From: an uncultured Acidimicrobiia bacterium
GTDB lineage: Bacteria; Actinomycetota; Acidimicrobiia; UBA5794
NCBI GenBank assembly: GCA_905480055.1
Contig: CAJQOW010000197.1
Span: 1-6,240, forward strand
Length of the DNA: 6,240 nt
Reading direction: 5' to 3'
This document shows positions 1 through 6,240 of this stretch, piece by piece. The translations under genes were made by a program, and so were the position numbers. Within the stretch, counting starts at the first letter, position 1. The number at the start of each line of letters is the position of its first letter. The notes under the pieces were generated by a model, which did no database searches, had not been told where the DNA came from, and saw only the letters and a program-made list of their open reading frames with translations.

Positions 1-446
1 GTCACCTCGGCGACCCTCGAGATGCGTACGGTCCCAGCCACATGCTCCGTGCGCACCCTCCGCGCGCCCGCCGCGATCTGGCCAACGGCGCGGACCGTGT
101 CACCTGTCTGCGCCTCGTTGCCGAGGGGAACCGCAGCCAGCTTGGGGCCTTCCCACGGCTGCCCATCGACCACAATGGGCCTGACGACGGCAACGCCACC
201 CCATTCGCCGATGGGGTCACGCAACACGGCCATCTCAAGGGTCACGAGACCTTCCGGCAGCTCTGCCCCGATCTCGGCCGCTGCTCGAGCGTCGGCGAAC
301 AATCCAGCCATGGCCCCGGAAGCGAGCAATACGGCCAATACAACAGCAGCGCGGATTCCGACCAGCCGCGGCACCAGCAGCACCACGGTCGCCATCACGG
401 CGACCCCGAGCCACCACGGAGACGCAACGCCGATGAACACCGACAC
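1..446 (-). CDS. comEC: ComEC/Rec2 DNA-uptake channel, N-terminal part (3' end beyond window)
   Basis: ComEC is the inner-membrane channel that carries single-stranded DNA into the cell during natural transformation. I translated this frame by hand; it stays open to the left edge, giving 148 codons from the GTG at 446. Residues about 10-28 and 31-50 are hydrophobic helices. They are followed by a soluble stretch of the DUF4131 type typical of ComEC N-termini, with a pattern like LEMAVLRDPIGEWGG (70-84) and a GDTVRAVGQI strand (115-124). The competence and metallo-beta-lactamase-like domains would lie outside the window. It directly follows comEA, the usual order. The start is uncertain. GTG 446 is the first ATG, GTG or TTG in frame, 44 nt past the comEA stop, but the frame is open further upstream and codes for a hydrophobic stretch that looks like the rest of a first membrane helix. 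A CTG at 494 overlaps the comEA stop as CTGA. The identification rests on context plus topology, as no catalytic motif is in view. Confidence 0.82.
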   Translation of the reverse strand, partial: MSVFIGVASPWWLGVAVMATVVLLVPRLVGIRAAVVLAVLLASGAMAGLFADARAAAEIGAELPEGLVTLEMAVLRDPIGEWGGVAVVRPIVVDGQPWEGPKLAAVPLGNEAQTGDTVRAVGQIAAGARRVRTEHVAGTVRISRVAEV

Positions 447-490
447 TGCGCCTGCGATGCACCACCTCCCCGGAATGGAGATGGCACCGA

Positions 491-1039
491 TCAGGGTGAC
501 GAGATCTCCTCTCGGAACTGCGATAGCTTCGCCTCCCCGATGCCTGGCACGTCCAACAGATCCTCGGGGGTTGCGAAGCGACCATGCTGATCGCGGAACT
601 CGACGATACGCTCGGCCAATACGGGACCCACACCGGGCAGCGCCTCGAGCTCAGACGCTGAAGCAGTGTTGAGATCAACCCCGTTGGCTTGCTGCGCGTC
701 CAGCTCCACCTCACCACGTGAGGGCACTGCTATGTGATCGCCATCTCGCAACGGAGCCGCGAGATTCATCGCCCCGAGTTCTGCCAGTGCGGTCGCACCT
801 CCCGCAGCGGCAACGGCATCAGCAACGCGAGCTTCACCTGGCACCTCCACGACACCTGGCGTGACCACCGCTCCCGATACGTGGACGGTGAGGCGGTGTG
901 TATCGACGACATCGACCACGGGCGACTCGGCAACAGGTACGTGCGCCGACGGCCAGCCAAACCACAGCAGTCCGCCGACGGCGAGGAGGGCAGCGACACC
1001 GATGACTGTGTATTGGAGGTTGGTCGAGGCGCGTTCCAT
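491..1039 (-). CDS. comEA: ComEA, membrane-anchored DNA receptor with helix-hairpin-helix domain
   Basis: ComEA binds double-stranded DNA outside the cytoplasmic membrane and hands it to the ComEC channel. The 182-residue product begins with a short charged stretch and one membrane helix (about residues 10-29), with no cleavage site evident, so it is probably anchored. A short linker leads to an SLBB domain (about 50-108), recognisable from LTVHVSGAVVTPGVVEVP and the closing RDGDHIAVP. The C-terminal part (about 120-177) is the ComEA helix-hairpin-helix region: VDLNTASASELEALPGVGP is the family signature, and a second hairpin has LLDVPGIGEAKL. The length and domain order are normal for actinobacterial ComEA. 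The ATG at 1039 places the membrane helix at the N-terminus; no strong ribosome binding site is visible before it. It lies 70 bp after the CPBP protease gene and directly before comEC. The domain identification is firm; function in transformation is inferred from the family. Confidence 0.95.
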   Translation of the reverse strand: MERASTNLQYTVIGVAALLAVGGLLWFGWPSAHVPVAESPVVDVVDTHRLTVHVSGAVVTPGVVEVPGEARVADAVAAAGGATALAELGAMNLAAPLRDGDHIAVPSRGEVELDAQQANGVDLNTASASELEALPGVGPVLAERIVEFRDQHGRFATPEDLLDVPGIGEAKLSQFREEISSP

Positions 1040-1063
1040 GGCACACGACCGCCGCCACGCTTA

Positions 1064-1092
1064 GTTCTATCGGATCACAGGGACGAAGTGAA
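1064..1092 (-). promoter_or_regulatory. Weak candidate promoter for comEA-comEC
   Basis: In the 70-bp gap before comEA, the minus strand reads TTCACT (1092-1087), then exactly 17 nt, then TAGAAC (1069-1064). Each hexamer matches the sigma-70 consensus at 4 of 6 positions, and transcription would begin about 18 nt before the comEA ATG. The gap itself suggests comEA may be transcribed apart from the tightly packed leuS-protease block. The match is weak and could be chance. Confidence 0.25.
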
Positions 1093-1109
1093 GGGGTCCG
1101 AACGCGCCG

Positions 1110-1907
1110 CTAGAACGGCAGGAAGGCGATGATCGCCTCGATCTCCTCCAGCTGCCGCTCCGCCCAGTCAGCGATCTCCGAACCGTAGAGCAGGGCAATC
1201 GCCGCCAGGAGGTTGACCCCGCTGTGGAGGGCGATCGGGAGCGAAAGGTCTCCGGTGCGCAACGCTGCGTATCCAAGGACCACGCCGAGCAGGAACAAGC
1301 CGGGCACCGCAGCAATGGCATTCGGATCGAGCAGTGCGTGGATCCCGGAGAAGATCACCGCTGAGATGAGGATGGACGTCCAGGCGCCGAACCGACGACG
1401 CAGCGTGGACAACAGCATCCCGCGATAGATGACTTCTTCGATGATGGGTGCAGCCACAGCGATGGCAACCAGCACAAGCAACTGCTCGATCAACGTCTCT
1501 GAGGTTCCGGCGATCTCCGCTACGCCCTGCTCGGGTGGATCGTCACCGAAGATCCAAATGATCAGTGGGGCCGTCAGAAGTGCAACCACGATCTGGAGTG
1601 CCATGCCTGCGGGCACGCCCCACCACTGGCCCGGACGTACGGCCAAACCGAAGTCGGCGGAGAGGGACTTCGTCCCTCGCGTCCACGAGAGCCAGACCAC
1701 GACGGCAAAGCTGGTCCCCGTTTGGGCAAGGAACACGATGGCGAACGGCACGGGTTCGAGCACTTCCACGCCGAGGGCGATCATGATGACGGTGGCGACC
1801 ACCGACCCCACGATGCCGGCGACGAACACGAGTATGACCTGCCAATAGGACCACTGTGCTACCGGGAGGTAGCCCTCGGGTGGCTTCGGAGGTGCTGAGG
1901 ACTCCAT
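1110..1907 (-). CDS. CPBP (CAAX/Abi) family intramembrane metalloprotease
   Basis: This 265-residue polytopic membrane protein has all three CPBP (formerly Abi/CAAX protease) motifs in order: EEVIYR, the EExxxR motif, with E157, E158 and R162; FSGIH, the FxxxH motif, with F186 and H190; and HSGVN, the HxxxN motif, with H228 and N232. These residues form the metal site and catalytic centre in family members such as the Rce1-type CAAX proteases. Hydrophobic segments lie near residues 21-46, 54-74, 98-120, 141-160, 176-192, 198-215 and 222-241. The N-terminus is soluble and proline-rich (SAPPKPPEGYLP). The ATG at 1907 overlaps the stop of the upstream gene by one base (TGATG), a layout typical of translational coupling. 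The substrate cannot be told from sequence. Bacterial CPBP proteins have been linked to prenylated-peptide processing, bacteriocin immunity and membrane-protein turnover. The active-site residues are intact, so an active enzyme is likely. Confidence 0.93.
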   Translation of the reverse strand: MESSAPPKPPEGYLPVAQWSYWQVILVFVAGIVGSVVATVIMIALGVEVLEPVPFAIVFLAQTGTSFAVVVWLSWTRGTKSLSADFGLAVRPGQWWGVPAGMALQIVVALLTAPLIIWIFGDDPPEQGVAEIAGTSETLIEQLLVLVAIAVAAPIIEEVIYRGMLLSTLRRRFGAWTSILISAVIFSGIHALLDPNAIAAVPGLFLLGVVLGYAALRTGDLSLPIALHSGVNLLAAIALLYGSEIADWAERQLEEIEAIIAFLPF

Positions 1908-2296
1908 CAGAGGATCTCGACCATTCGCTTGGACTCCTTGAATGCCATGTGCTCGAACCCGATCCCGTGATACGCCTGTGCGTGGGTGAGGCCAAGGATC
2001 CGAAGCCGCACGTAGTCAGAAAGATACCGGGAGAGAAACCCCAGCTTGCCGTGACTGCGCCACTGCTCGACGTGAATCAATTCGTGTGCGATCAGCTCGG
2101 GCTCGGAGCCCTGGACGACGGCTTCGTATCTGTCGGGCGCCACGAAGATGCTCGACCCGAGGGTGATGGCGTGGACACCCCTACCGAGTATGCCTTCCAT
2201 CAAGCGGGGCATTCGTGACACCGTGACCGAGTCAGATACGAGGTCGAACTGGGTGAGGCCGGCGGCAACAACGACGTCGTCGGCTCTGGCCTTCAC
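1907..2296 (-). CDS. Small HExxH zinc-metallopeptidase-like protein (DUF4157/minigluzincin-like)
   Basis: This 129-residue protein has a clear zinc-binding motif, HELIH at residues 71-75 within LIAHELIHVEQWR, which closely resembles the HE-x-x-HV-x-Q motif of DUF4157-type proteins. A second motif, GFEHMAF (113-119), has a glutamate at 115 in a position and context (FE..A) typical of the third zinc ligand in minigluzincins. The N-terminal half looks like a small beta-rich lobe, with the strand AITLGSSIFV just before a D-R-Y. There is no signal peptide or membrane helix, so a cytoplasmic or peripheral location is expected. The GTG start at 2296 overlaps the leuS stop by 4 nt (GTGA), and the TGA stop shares one base with the next ATG, so it is probably co-translated with both neighbours. 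No strong ribosome binding site precedes it. Family placement is by motif only; substrate and pathway are unknown. It could be a true peptidase or a folded remnant used for binding. Confidence 0.8.
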   Translation of the reverse strand: MKARADDVVVAAGLTQFDLVSDSVTVSRMPRLMEGILGRGVHAITLGSSIFVAPDRYEAVVQGSEPELIAHELIHVEQWRSHGKLGFLSRYLSDYVRLRILGLTHAQAYHGIGFEHMAFKESKRMVEIL

Positions 2297-5031
2297 ACCA
2301 CGAGGCTCACGACATTGGGGAGGCGAGCAATCACCTTGCGTGGTGGTGCGCCGCCGGTGTGTGCCTGCACACGTTCGGATGCAAGGGCGAGAGCCACGGC
2401 CTCTTCCTCGGTGATCGTCACTGGCACTTCGAGCCTGTCCCTGACCTTGCCGTTGACCTGGACAACCATCGTTGTCGTCTCCTCAGCGGTCAGGTCGGCG
2501 TCATAGGCCGGCCAGGGAGCGACCACGATGGATTCCTCCTGACCCATGCGGTGCCACAGCTCCTCAGCGATGTGCGGGGCGAGTGGTGCGAGCAGCCTCG
2601 GGAACGCCGATGCCACATCCGCAGGTACCCGGTCCTCCGCGACGAGAGCGTTGTTCAGCTCGAACAGCCGCGCAACGGCCGTATTGAAGTGCAGGTTGTT
2701 CATGTCTGCGGTGACGGCCTCGATGGTTCGGTGGAGCAGGGTCTCGAGCTCGCCGGAGCTGTCGTTGTCCGAGACGAGCAGCTCTCCGGTGTCCGGGTCG
2801 ATGAAATTGCGCCACACACGCTGGAGGAATCGATGAACTCCGACGATGTCACGTGTCGACCATGGCCGCGACGTGTCGAGTGGCCCCATGAACATCTCGT
2901 AGAGCCGAAGCGTGTCAACGCCGTACTCATCAAAGATGTCATCGGGGTTGACGGAGTTCTTGAGCGACTTCCCCATCTTTCCATAGAGGCGCGTGACCTC
3001 TTCGTCTTCGAGGAAGAAGCTTCCGTCACGTTCGACGACATCGGCCGCCTCGACGTACACACCCCGCCCGTCCTGGAACGCGTCGGCCAGGATGTACCCC
3101 TGGTTGAACAGCCTCCCGAACGGCTCCCGTGTGGTGACGTGACCGAGGTCGAACAGCACCTTGTGCCAGAACCGGGAGTACAGCAGGTGCAGTACGGCGT
3201 GTTCCACACCGCCGACATACAAATCGACGCCGTGCTCCCCCATCCAATACCGCTCGGCCTCAGGTGACACGAGAACGGAGTCGTTCCCCGGGTCGATGAA
3301 CCTCAGGTAGTACCAGCACGAACCTGCCCACTGGGGCATCGTGTTGAGTTCCCTGGTGTAGCGGACTCCGTCGATGTCGACGTACTTCCACGAGTCGTCC
3401 GCCTTGCTGAGTGCAGGCGTAGGTTCGGCGTGCTCGTCGTTTGATGCCGCTGGTCGGTAGTCGTCGACCTCGGGCAACTCGAGCGGCAGGTCCGCTTCGG
3501 GGACCGCCTTCAGCTCACCGTTGGGACCGTGGAGAATCGGAATCGGCTCCCCCCAGTAGCGCTGGCGCGAGAACAACCAATCACGCAGCTTGTAGGTGAT
3601 GGTTCCCTCGCCGTGGCCGTTGATCTCGAGCCACTGGATGATCCGCTTCTTCGCATCTTCGATCTCGAGGCCGTCGAGGAAGCCAGAGTTGACCGCTGGG
3701 CCTTCGCCGAGATAGGCGTCTCCATCAAACTCGCGCGGTGGCAGGACCGTTCGAATGATGGGAAGTTCGAATTTCTCTGCGAATTCCCAGTCACGTTCGT
3801 CCTGCCCGGGCACCGCCATGATTGCGCCGGTTCCGTAGCCCATCAGCACATAGTCGGCGATGAATATGGGGACCAGCTCACCGTTCAGTGGGTTGACGGC
3901 GAACGTCCCGGTGAAGACACCAGTCTTCTCCCTGTCATCGACCTGCCTATCTCGATCCGACTTGCGAGATGTCGCAAGCCGGTAGGCCGCAACCGCATCT
4001 CCTGGTTTGTCGATGCCGAGCGTCCATGCTGGTTTCGTGCCCTCCGGCCAGACCTCCGCCGTGATCTCATCGACCATGGGGTGCTCCGGAGCCAGCACCA
4101 TGTACGTGGCTCCGAACACGGTGTCTGGGCGCGTGGTGAACACCCGCAACGGGGCCTGATGGCCTTCAACCTCGAACACGATGTGCGCGCCCTCGGAGCG
4201 ACCTATCCAGTTCCGCTGCATCGTCTTGACTGAGTCCGGCCAGTCAACAAGATCCAACTCGTCGATCAGCCTGTCCGCATAGGCGGTGATGCGCAGCATC
4301 CATTGGCGAAGGGGCCGGCGATACACGGGGAAGTTCCCGCGCTCGGATCGACCCTCAATGGTCACTTCCTCGTTGGCCAATACGGTTCCGAGCGCCGGGC
4401 ACCAGTTGACCGGCACCTCATCGATGTAGGCGAGGCGCTGGCTGTCGAGATATGCGGAGCGATCTGAGGCTTCGAGGTTCTGCCACATCACTCCGTCGGC
4501 TGAGCAGTGACCTGCTTCGAGTTCGGAGACAAGCTCAGAAATCGGTCGAGCACGTTGCTGTTCATCGTCAAACCATGCCCCGAACAACTGGAGGAATATC
4601 CACTGCGTCCACTTGAAGTAGTCCGGGTCCGTGGTGGCGATCGAACGGTCCCAGTCGTACGAGAAGCCGAATGCCTTGAGCTGACGCTTGTAGTTCGCGA
4701 GGTTCTTCTCGGTCGTGGTTGCGGGGTGCACGCCGGTCTCGACCGCGTATTGCTCGGCAGGCAGGCCAAATGAGTCAAAACCCATCGGGTGCAGGACATG
4801 TGCCCCTCGCATGCGGTGGTATCTGCTGTAGATGTCCGTACCGATGTACCCCAGCGGATGCCCCACGTGGAGCCCTGCCCCTGACGGATACGGGAACATG
4901 TCGAGGATGTACTTCTTCGGTTTGGTGTCATCGAACGCGGCATCCCCGGGATTCGGGACGCGGTAGATCCCATCTTCGTCCCAGGTCCGCTGCCAGCGGG
5001 CCTCGATCTCATGGAAGTCGTAGGTCGACAC
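2293..5031 (-). CDS. leuS: Leucine--tRNA ligase (leucyl-tRNA synthetase)
   Basis: This class Ia synthetase charges tRNA-Leu with leucine in the cytoplasm. It is complete at 912 residues, between the E. coli (about 860) and mycobacterial (about 970) lengths. Visible elements in order are: the HIGH-type motif HVGH at 55-58 within PYPSGAGLHVGHPLGY; a ZN1-like region (about 207-240) with only one cysteine, C211; and the CP1 editing domain, with TTRPDT at 299-304 and GTGAIMAVPGQDERDWEFA at 400-418. Its D411, R413, D414 and T304 match the E. coli editing residues D342, R344, D345 and T252. Next come the LRDWLFSRQRYWGEP stretch at 482-496, the KMSKS-type loop as KMGKS at 685-689, the anticodon-binding helical domain, and the C-terminal VNGKVRDR segment at 859-866. 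Editing therefore looks intact. The GTG start at 5031 has an AAGGAG ribosome binding site 5 nt upstream and gives a normal N-terminus (YDFHEIEARWQRTWDE). It lies 68 bp after the ProA-family gene and is coupled to the HExxH gene downstream. Confidence 0.99.
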   Translation of the reverse strand: MSTYDFHEIEARWQRTWDEDGIYRVPNPGDAAFDDTKPKKYILDMFPYPSGAGLHVGHPLGYIGTDIYSRYHRMRGAHVLHPMGFDSFGLPAEQYAVETGVHPATTTEKNLANYKRQLKAFGFSYDWDRSIATTDPDYFKWTQWIFLQLFGAWFDDEQQRARPISELVSELEAGHCSADGVMWQNLEASDRSAYLDSQRLAYIDEVPVNWCPALGTVLANEEVTIEGRSERGNFPVYRRPLRQWMLRITAYADRLIDELDLVDWPDSVKTMQRNWIGRSEGAHIVFEVEGHQAPLRVFTTRPDTVFGATYMVLAPEHPMVDEITAEVWPEGTKPAWTLGIDKPGDAVAAYRLATSRKSDRDRQVDDREKTGVFTGTFAVNPLNGELVPIFIADYVLMGYGTGAIMAVPGQDERDWEFAEKFELPIIRTVLPPREFDGDAYLGEGPAVNSGFLDGLEIEDAKKRIIQWLEINGHGEGTITYKLRDWLFSRQRYWGEPIPILHGPNGELKAVPEADLPLELPEVDDYRPAASNDEHAEPTPALSKADDSWKYVDIDGVRYTRELNTMPQWAGSCWYYLRFIDPGNDSVLVSPEAERYWMGEHGVDLYVGGVEHAVLHLLYSRFWHKVLFDLGHVTTREPFGRLFNQGYILADAFQDGRGVYVEAADVVERDGSFFLEDEEVTRLYGKMGKSLKNSVNPDDIFDEYGVDTLRLYEMFMGPLDTSRPWSTRDIVGVHRFLQRVWRNFIDPDTGELLVSDNDSSGELETLLHRTIEAVTADMNNLHFNTAVARLFELNNALVAEDRVPADVASAFPRLLAPLAPHIAEELWHRMGQEESIVVAPWPAYDADLTAEETTTMVVQVNGKVRDRLEVPVTITEEEAVALALASERVQAHTGGAPPRKVIARLPNVVSLVV

Positions 5032-5036
5032 CGATT

Positions 5037-5042
5037 CTCCTT
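5037..5042 (-). promoter_or_regulatory. Ribosome binding site of leuS (AAGGAG)
   Basis: Read on the minus strand, AAGGAG lies 5 nt before the GTG at 5031. It is the clearest Shine-Dalgarno sequence in the window and fixes the GTG as the leuS start, since no ATG lies nearby in frame. The other genes seem to rely on coupling or weak sites. Confidence 0.8.
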
Positions 5043-5047
5043 GTCGA

Positions 5048-5089
5048 GGCGCCAGCGTAGTGGGTCAATGCGCCCACGCCGATTGCGCC
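5048..5089 (-). repeat. Nested inverted repeat in the gap between the ProA-family gene and leuS
   Basis: On the minus strand, GGCGC (5089-5085) can pair with GCGCC (5052-5048). Inside it, GTGGG (5077-5073) can pair with CCCAC (5064-5060), with 7 unpaired nt on each side between the stems and an 8-nt loop. No run of T follows, so this is not a standard intrinsic terminator. It ends 5 nt before the leuS ribosome binding site. It could be an RNA hairpin that affects processing or translation, or chance in GC-rich DNA; five-base stems are weak evidence. Confidence 0.3.
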
Positions 5090-5099
5090 GGGGTGAAGT

Positions 5100-6239
5100 T
5101 CAGCGTCCGATGTCAGGGTTGCTCTGGCGAGCACGGATCCTGACGGAGTATGCGGAGTCGCCAGACAGGATCCCGCTCCTGCCGAAGAGCCTGCCGTGCT
5201 CCCAGTTGGAAAGCCCGAGTTCGGGCTTGTTGAGGGCGTATTGACCGTCCACCCATCGGGTGAATCCGTTGCCGACGAACGGAGAATCGAGCATCGCAAA
5301 GAACCTGCTGTGTGCGTTCGGATCCGCAGAGATGAGCGACGCAGCGAACTTCGGGGAGTACGTGTTGAAGAGCTCCACGGCCTCATCAACGTCGGCGACG
5401 ACAGCGAGCGTCACCTCGGGGCTGTCCTCCCACTCCCACTCATGTCCCAGCATGCCGGCTGCGATGCCCTCGGCCTTCGGCTCATCAACAAGGCCTTCGG
5501 CCCTCGCGATCGGCACAACCGTCGACATCCACGAGTCGGGAATGAAGTCGATCGCTGACGGGTCCACGTGCAGTTTGGGTTCGGCGCCTCGGCGCTCCCC
5601 CGCCCGGTCGAGGGCATGCAGCAGTGCAGGCACGAGATCATCGACGCGGTCTCGGGCGACACACACCGTGTTGACGGTATTGCAGACCTTGCGGTCGAGC
5701 GAGTGGAACACGGCCGCAGCGAAGTCCTGGGTGTCAGCGTCTGAGGCGGCGACGATCCACGCACCTCCGGTTCCGTGAAGACTCACCGCATTGCCCGCTT
5801 GCCGCGCAACGGCGCCGAGTTGGCTCGTGGCGGTTCCTGACCCCCTTGCGACGGCAAGCGACAGGCGCGGGTCGCCCATCATTGACCAACCGGAAGCCCT
5901 CGAGGCGCTCGCCACCAGCGACGCTGCTCCGGCTGGAAGCCCACTCGACTCCAGGGCTGGCGCGAGCGCATGTTCAACGATCGCCTCGGCAGTGCCCAGT
6001 GCGTCTGATCCGATCCGGAACACGACGGTATTGCCTCCCCTGAGTACTCCCGTGGCGTCAGCGAACACGTTGGGCCTGCCTTCGAAGACGAACCCGACCA
6101 CTCCAAGGCCGTCGACGACCTGTTCGAGTTCCCATCCCTCGTGACCGATCACGTCCACAACGCGGCCGCGGCCGCTCGGTGACTGTGCCCAGCGCTCGAG
6201 GCCAGCGGCCATATCAGTTCGCATGGTGGTATCGAGCAC
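5100..6239 (-). CDS. Glutamate-5-semialdehyde dehydrogenase (ProA) family protein, divergent; 5' end beyond window
   Basis: ProA reduces gamma-glutamyl phosphate to glutamate-5-semialdehyde with NADPH in proline synthesis. The 379 residues visible align by eye with ProA from about residue 60 onward: LGVVGFVFEGRPNV (45-58) matches the LGVVGVIYEARPNV motif; GLPAGA (100-105) is conserved; and VCNTVNTV (185-192) contains the likely catalytic cysteine C186. EWEWEDSP (267-274) and FTRWVDGQ (326-333) match the EW..EF and STRFTDG regions. Roughly 60 N-terminal residues are missing because the frame reaches the right edge; the GTG at 6239 is simply the first start codon in view. Several ProA signatures are altered: the G-x-C-H-x-Y-V-D stretch is GTGGAWIVAASD, the K-x-Q-R-P before the cysteine is LDRK, the HSEAI motif is absent, and the QKLHARGPMG segment reads EHGRLFGRSG. 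The position before leuS and comEA matches proA in actinobacterial gene order, supporting descent from ProA, but substrate and activity are uncertain. A paralogue with another acyl-phosphate or aldehyde substrate is possible. Confidence 0.8.
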   Translation of the reverse strand: MLDTTMRTDMAAGLERWAQSPSGRGRVVDVIGHEGWELEQVVDGLGVVGFVFEGRPNVFADATGVLRGGNTVVFRIGSDALGTAEAIVEHALAPALESSGLPAGAASLVASASRASGWSMMGDPRLSLAVARGSGTATSQLGAVARQAGNAVSLHGTGGAWIVAASDADTQDFAAAVFHSLDRKVCNTVNTVCVARDRVDDLVPALLHALDRAGERRGAEPKLHVDPSAIDFIPDSWMSTVVPIARAEGLVDEPKAEGIAAGMLGHEWEWEDSPEVTLAVVADVDEAVELFNTYSPKFAASLISADPNAHSRFFAMLDSPFVGNGFTRWVDGQYALNKPELGLSNWEHGRLFGRSGILSGDSAYSVRIRARQSNPDIGR

Positions 6240-6240
6240 C

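Noticed and set aside
22..672. Plus-strand frames over comEA and comEC
   Set aside because: Low-complexity products rich in Thr, Ala, Pro and Ser, opposite recognised genes; no independent support.
235..717. Minus-strand frame of 160 residues across the comEA-comEC junction
   Set aside because: It is out of frame with both genes, and its product is arginine- and serine-rich, typical of a shifted reading of GC-rich sequence. The comEC frame gives membrane helices and a DUF4131 pattern instead.
1110..1907. CPBP protein as part of an abortive-infection defence system
   Set aside because: The old family name Abi invites this, but there are no phage-defence neighbours or mobile-element signs; the gene sits in a housekeeping block.
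1907..2296. HExxH protein as an eCIS or toxin-delivery component through DUF4157 likeness
   Set aside because: No contractile-injection or toxin genes are nearby and the protein is a stand-alone short domain, so only the motif similarity is kept.
2359..3267. Long plus-strand open frame (302 residues) opposite leuS
   Set aside because: It lies wholly antisense to an unambiguous leuS, its product has no recognisable domain, and long antisense frames are common in GC-rich coding DNA.
3529..4233. Plus-strand open frame (234 residues) opposite the leuS editing domain
   Set aside because: Antisense shadow of leuS, with no motif and no ribosome binding site or context to support it.
5032..5099. 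T-box or leucine-responsive leader before leuS
   Set aside because: The gap is only 68 bp, too short for a T-box, and shows no recognisable specifier or antiterminator sequence and no terminator T-run.

Overview
All credible genes in this window lie on the minus strand, so transcription runs from the right edge to the left. The sequence is GC-rich by eye. The leucyl-tRNA synthetase is of the actinobacterial type: it has KMGKS in place of KMSKS, a ZN1-like domain that has lost its cysteines, and inserts like those remembered from mycobacterial LeuRS. Together with the gene order (a ProA-family gene, then leuS, comEA, comEC), this points to an actinomycetote. A deep or uncultured lineage such as Acidimicrobiia is plausible, but that is inference.

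Layout, in the direction of transcription: (1) a divergent glutamate-5-semialdehyde dehydrogenase (ProA) family gene, cut by the right edge (6239 to 5100); (2) a 68-bp gap with a possible hairpin and a clear ribosome binding site; (3) leuS, complete (5031 to 2293); (4) a small HExxH zinc-metallopeptidase-like protein (2296 to 1907), overlapping leuS by 4 nt (GTGA); (5) a CPBP/CAAX-type intramembrane protease (1907 to 1110), sharing one base with the previous gene (TGATG); (6) a 70-bp gap with a weak candidate promoter; (7) comEA (1039 to 491), a membrane-anchored DNA receptor; (8) the N-terminal part of comEC, the DNA-uptake channel, which starts close to or overlapping the end of comEA and runs off the left edge.

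LeuS, the HExxH protein and the CPBP protease look translationally coupled. ComEA and ComEC form the usual DNA-uptake pair, in which ComEA binds double-stranded DNA outside the membrane and ComEC passes one strand inward. The ProA-to-ComEC order is a conserved actinobacterial neighbourhood, as remembered. The notable local feature is the pair of predicted metalloproteases placed between leuS and comEA.

I did not find a clearly new system. The best leads are the degraded active-site motifs of the ProA-family protein, the two coupled proteases, and the unusual start of comEC. There are no RNA genes, CRISPR arrays, insertion sequences or convincing terminators, and no gene-free stretch exceeds 70 bp.
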